From: an uncultured Erysipelotrichales bacterium
Lineage (GTDB): Bacteria; Bacillota_I; Bacilli_A; Erysipelotrichales; Coprobacillaceae
DNA length: 9,313 nucleotides
Assembly: GCA_934754755.1 (NCBI GenBank)
Contig: CAKVJS010000035.1
Location: forward strand, 1 to 9,313
Direction: 5' to 3'
Shown: positions 7,333 to 9,313 of the stretch, piece by piece
Layout: every line of letters begins with the position of its first letter
Numbering within the stretch: position 1 is the first letter of the stretch
Notes under the pieces: model-generated
Told to the model about the DNA's origin: nothing
Databases searched by the model: none
What the model saw: the letters and a program-made list of their open reading frames with translations, nothing else
Made by a program: the position numbers and the translations under genes

Positions 7333-7347
7333 ATTTTTGTCAAAAAT
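7333..7347. promoter_or_regulatory. 15-bp palindrome in the pepV promoter spacer
   Basis: ATTTTTG and CAAAAAT form perfect 7-bp arms around a single T. The palindrome occupies the stretch between the expected -35 position and the -10 of pepV, a classic repressor position. It carries the string TTTGTCA, which also occurs in the same orientation at 7176-7182 in the operon control region. The bound protein is unknown. Confidence 0.4.
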
Positions 7348-7349
7348 AA

Positions 7350-7358
7350 TGCTATAAT
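7350..7358 (+). promoter_or_regulatory. Extended -10 promoter of pepV
   Basis: TGC followed by a consensus TATAAT (7353-7358) sits 19 bases before the pepV ATG. The -35 position (about 7330-7335, TTAATT) is weak, so activity would lean on the extended -10. The expected start near 7365 leaves only about a dozen untranslated bases, starting at the AGAGGTG ribosome site. Confidence 0.65.
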
Positions 7359-7377
7359 ATGGTAAAGAGGTGAAAAC

Positions 7378-8757
7378 ATGATTGATTTCAAGAAAGAAGT
7401 AGAAAATATTAAAGATAATTTAATCGATGATATAAAAGCAATGTGCGCTATTCCTTCTATGCAAGATGATGCTACCGTAGGCCCGAATACGCCCTTTGGT
7501 AACGATTGTCGCAGAGCCCTAGATACGATGCTTTCATGGGGAATTAGGGATGGCTTTAACGTAGAAGATGTAGATGGTTATGCGGGACACATAGATATTG
7601 GTGAGGGAAATCAATGTTTAGGTATCTTAGGACACTTAGATGTTGTACCAGTCAATGCTACCGGATGGAACAGTGATCCATTTACCGTTACAACGCGTAA
7701 TAACCGCTTATACGGCCGCGGTGTCGCCGATGATAAGGGGCCTCTACTAGCTGCTTATTATGCAGCGAAAATCATCCACAATCAATCGTTTTCTAAGAAA
7801 ATGAAGATTCGGGTTATTTTTGGTTGTAATGAAGAACTGGGGAGTAACTGTGTCAAATATTATTTTAGTAAAAAGGATTATCCAACGTTAGGTTTTACCC
7901 CCGATGCTAATTTTCCTGTTGTATATGGTGAAAAAGCGGGTGCTCATATAACGATTAAAGGATCCGCAAAAAAAGATGGTCTGATTTGTTTATATGCTGG
8001 TCATCGGCCCAATATTGTACCGGAAAGCTGTAAAGCAGTTGTGGAAGGTAACTATAAAAACTATGAGGAATCTTTTAAAACATTTCTGAATAATCATAAC
8101 CTACAAGGTTCCATTGAAGAAGAAGGAAATCATACAAAACTGGAATTAATTGGTAAATCAAGCCATGCTAGTTTGCCCGAACAAGGTATCAATGCCATTG
8201 TTTATATGAGTAAATACCTTTCTACCGTAACGGATAATGTATTAGTACAATTCATCAATACCTATTTAGGTGACTATTACGGTAAAGATTTAGGTATTGC
8301 CCATGTCGGAGAAATGGGTCCACTTACCATGAATGTTGGGGTTCTATCGTATCGTAAAGATACCTTTGAAATTACCCTTGATTTGCGTTGTCCACACGAT
8401 TGTAATTTTGATACCCTTGTTACAACGATTCAAGAAGATTGTCAAAAGTACAATTTTAGTGAAACGCATGAAATAGGACAACCATTATATATTGATCCAC
8501 AGTCTGAATTAGTAACCAAGCTCCATGCCGCCTATGTGGATGCTACACAGGATAGCAAGGCAAAACCACAAGCGATTGGTGGCGGAACATACGCCAAATC
8601 GATGCCAAACTGTGTTGCCTTTGGACCAGAATTTCCAAACGAGGATAATAATATCCATGAAAATAACGAATCTATTTCCATTGACAGCTTGTTACAAGCA
8701 ACGGAAATATACGCAAGAGCGATTTATAATATAATTAAGGACGATAATATAAAATAG
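7378..8757 (+). CDS. pepV: PepV-type M20 dipeptidase
   Basis: This 459-residue cytoplasmic metallopeptidase of the M20/PepV group is full length; Lactobacillus PepV is about 470 residues. All expected two-metal ligands can be seen: H86 in GHLDVVP (with D88 beside it), D119 in ADDKGP, the E152-E153 pair in NEELGSN, D176 in TPDAN and H427 near the C-terminus in NNIHENNE. SSHASLPEQGINA (261-273) belongs to the inserted lid/dimerisation part and holds a substrate-binding histidine. Such enzymes cleave a broad range of dipeptides in the last step of peptide use. The start has AGAGGTG five bases upstream and its own promoter. It diverges from the PTS operon and shares its control region, but I see no metabolic link. 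The stop codon lies inside the terminator stem. Confidence 0.92.
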   Translation: MIDFKKEVENIKDNLIDDIKAMCAIPSMQDDATVGPNTPFGNDCRRALDTMLSWGIRDGFNVEDVDGYAGHIDIGEGNQCLGILGHLDVVPVNATGWNSDPFTVTTRNNRLYGRGVADDKGPLLAAYYAAKIIHNQSFSKKMKIRVIFGCNEELGSNCVKYYFSKKDYPTLGFTPDANFPVVYGEKAGAHITIKGSAKKDGLICLYAGHRPNIVPESCKAVVEGNYKNYEESFKTFLNNHNLQGSIEEEGNHTKLELIGKSSHASLPEQGINAIVYMSKYLSTVTDNVLVQFINTYLGDYYGKDLGIAHVGEMGPLTMNVGVLSYRKDTFEITLDLRCPHDCNFDTLVTTIQEDCQKYNFSETHEIGQPLYIDPQSELVTKLHAAYVDATQDSKAKPQAIGGGTYAKSMPNCVAFGPEFPNEDNNIHENNESISIDSLLQATEIYARAIYNIIKDDNIK

Positions 8758-8780
8758 ACACCCGATGGTGTCTATTTTTT
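8751..8780. terminator. Perfect bidirectional terminator between convergent genes
   Basis: AAAATAGACACC and GGTGTCTATTTT form a perfect 12-bp stem around CGAT, with T runs on both strands. The arms are reverse complements, so each strand reads AAAATAG on entry. The pepV TAG (8755-8757) and the TAG of the SASP-like frame on the opposite strand (8772-8774) are the two copies of that triplet. Confidence 0.92.
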
Positions 8781-8849
8781 ACCTTGTTTATGCATTAATT
8801 CCTTTTCCGCTAACTCTACTAATTTTTTTGTAATTAAGCCACCTGCTTT
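8772..8849 (-). pseudogene. C-terminal remnant of a probable alpha/beta-type small acid-soluble spore protein
   Basis: On the minus strand an open stretch of 25 codons plus stop runs into the bidirectional terminator. Its core, [16 protein letters not shown], resembles the C-terminal block of alpha/beta SASPs (GGEITKRLVSMAEQQL in Bacillus proteins as I remember them). Those are spore-core proteins of about 60-75 residues that bind and protect DNA. The N-terminal half is missing: going upstream the frame runs into GC-richer DNA coding for an ABC ATPase in another frame. Base composition fits the rest of the window, and the stop codon in the terminator stem suggests a genuine gene end. The match is short, so the family call is moderate; an unrelated small protein is possible. 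Confidence 0.5.
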
Positions 8850-9313
8850 TGCACTGATACATCCAGTGCAGATGTCGGTTCGTCTGCCAATAGGATGCGT
8901 GGCTGTAAGAGCATGGCGGCGACGATTCCCACACGCTGTTGCATACCTCCCGAAAGTTCAAATGGGTATGCATCCAGAATGCGCTCCGGTTGATCAAATC
9001 CGCATTTTTCCAACATTTCTTGCGCCCGGTCTTCAAACTGACCTTTGCTGATCTTGGTATGTTCTTTCATTTCTTCGTACAACTGGGCACGGATCGTACG
9101 GATCTGGCAAAAACTGCTTCCTGTATTTTGAAAGACCATGCCCATTTCTGCTCCTCGCAACTTTTGCATGTCTTTTTCTGAAAATTGACATAAATCCTTT
9201 CCATCATAGAGGATCTTTCCCTGACAGACGGCTCCCTCTTTTCCCAACAATCCCATGGCTGCTTTTAAAAGACTGGACTTACCGGAACCACTCTCTCCTA
9301 CAATCCCAAGGAT
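8834..9313 (-). CDS. Oligopeptide/dipeptide-type ABC transporter ATPase, fragment lacking both ends
   Basis: The frame is open from the window edge and gives 159 residues before a TAA. Visible in order are Walker [10 protein letters not shown] (6-14), the Q-loop VFQN (Q62), the signature LSGGMQQR (120-127) and Walker B with D-loop, [12 protein letters not shown] (140-151). The style of the sequence ([16 protein letters not shown]) is that of the DppD/OppD/NikD group, which powers peptide or nickel import from the cytosolic face. The true start is outside the window; the ATG at 9256 is internal, since Walker A precedes it. Family members are about 260-330 residues, but this frame stops eight residues after the D-loop, so the H-switch and C-terminal domain are lost and it cannot be a working ATPase. 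By hand count 8881-9060 is 91/180 GC, against 35/120 in part of pepV (8041-8160). The fragment is foreign to its surroundings or wrongly joined to them. Confidence 0.85.
   Translation of the reverse strand: MLGIVGESGSGKSSLLKAAMGLLGKEGAVCQGKILYDGKDLCQFSEKDMQKLRGAEMGMVFQNTGSSFCQIRTIRAQLYEEMKEHTKISKGQFEDRAQEMLEKCGFDQPERILDAYPFELSGGMQQRVGIVAAMLLQPRILLADEPTSALDVSVQKQVA

Noticed and set aside
8788..9036. An 82-codon minus-strand open frame overlapping the ABC ATPase
   Set aside because: It is out of frame with the clear Walker and signature motifs of the ATPase and crosses the breakpoint; its translation resembles no family. Shadow frame.
9237..9256. Reading the ABC ATPase as starting at the ATG at 9256
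   Set aside because: Walker A (GESGSGKSS) lies upstream of that ATG in the same open frame, so the gene starts outside the window.
1..9313. CRISPR array, tRNA or rRNA, insertion sequence, or defence system
   Set aside because: I saw no regularly spaced repeats, cloverleaf or rRNA-like stretch, transposase motifs or terminal inverted repeats; the only sign of rearrangement is the breakpoint near 8850.

Overview
The window reads as low-GC Bacillota DNA. Most of it is AT-rich, with AGGAGG-type Shine-Dalgarno sites, short intergenic gaps and PTS, PRD-regulator, PepV and Tex proteins of that phylum. The tail of a probable alpha/beta-type small acid-soluble spore protein (SASP) near the right end would make the host a spore-former. 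An Erysipelotrichia- or clostridia-like gut organism is my best guess, but the sequence does not fix the genus. Both outermost genes run off the window, so it may be a complete small contig.

Left edge (1-629, minus): the first 209 codons of tex, with its own extended -10 promoter. A strong hairpin terminator at 717-750 separates it from the operon upstream.

Centre (757-7108, minus): a tight five-gene operon read from right to left. In order it encodes a mannitol-type PTS IICB, an MtlR-type PRD regulator/activator, a PTS IIB-IIA fusion, a PfkB-family kinase of the 1-phosphofructokinase type, and a zinc-dependent medium-chain dehydrogenase of the SorE (L-sorbose-1-phosphate reductase) type. 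The first three genes keep the mtlA-mtlR-mtlF order of Gram-positive mannitol operons. The usual short-polypeptide mannitol-1-phosphate 5-dehydrogenase (MtlD) is missing and the kinase plus SorE-like enzyme stand in its place. I infer a route in which the PTS makes a hexitol 1-phosphate, the dehydrogenase oxidises the carbon next to the phosphate to give a ketose 1-phosphate (fructose 1-phosphate if the substrate is mannitol), and the kinase makes the 1,6-bisphosphate for glycolysis.

Control region (7109-7377): a divergent region between the operon and pepV. It holds a sigma-A-like operon promoter with a cre-like site over its -35/spacer, two inverted repeats upstream of it built on TTTGT/ACAAA half-sites (likely MtlR targets), and a pepV promoter with a 15-bp palindrome in the spacer position.

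Right side (7378-9313): pepV (M20 dipeptidase, plus) ends inside a perfect bidirectional terminator at 8751-8780. The opposite strand reads into the same hairpin with the last 25 codons of a SASP-like gene. At about 8838-8860 this gene is abruptly replaced by a much more GC-rich fragment of an oligopeptide-type ABC ATPase, which lacks its C-terminus. This is either a recombination breakpoint or, more likely, an assembly chimera at the contig end.
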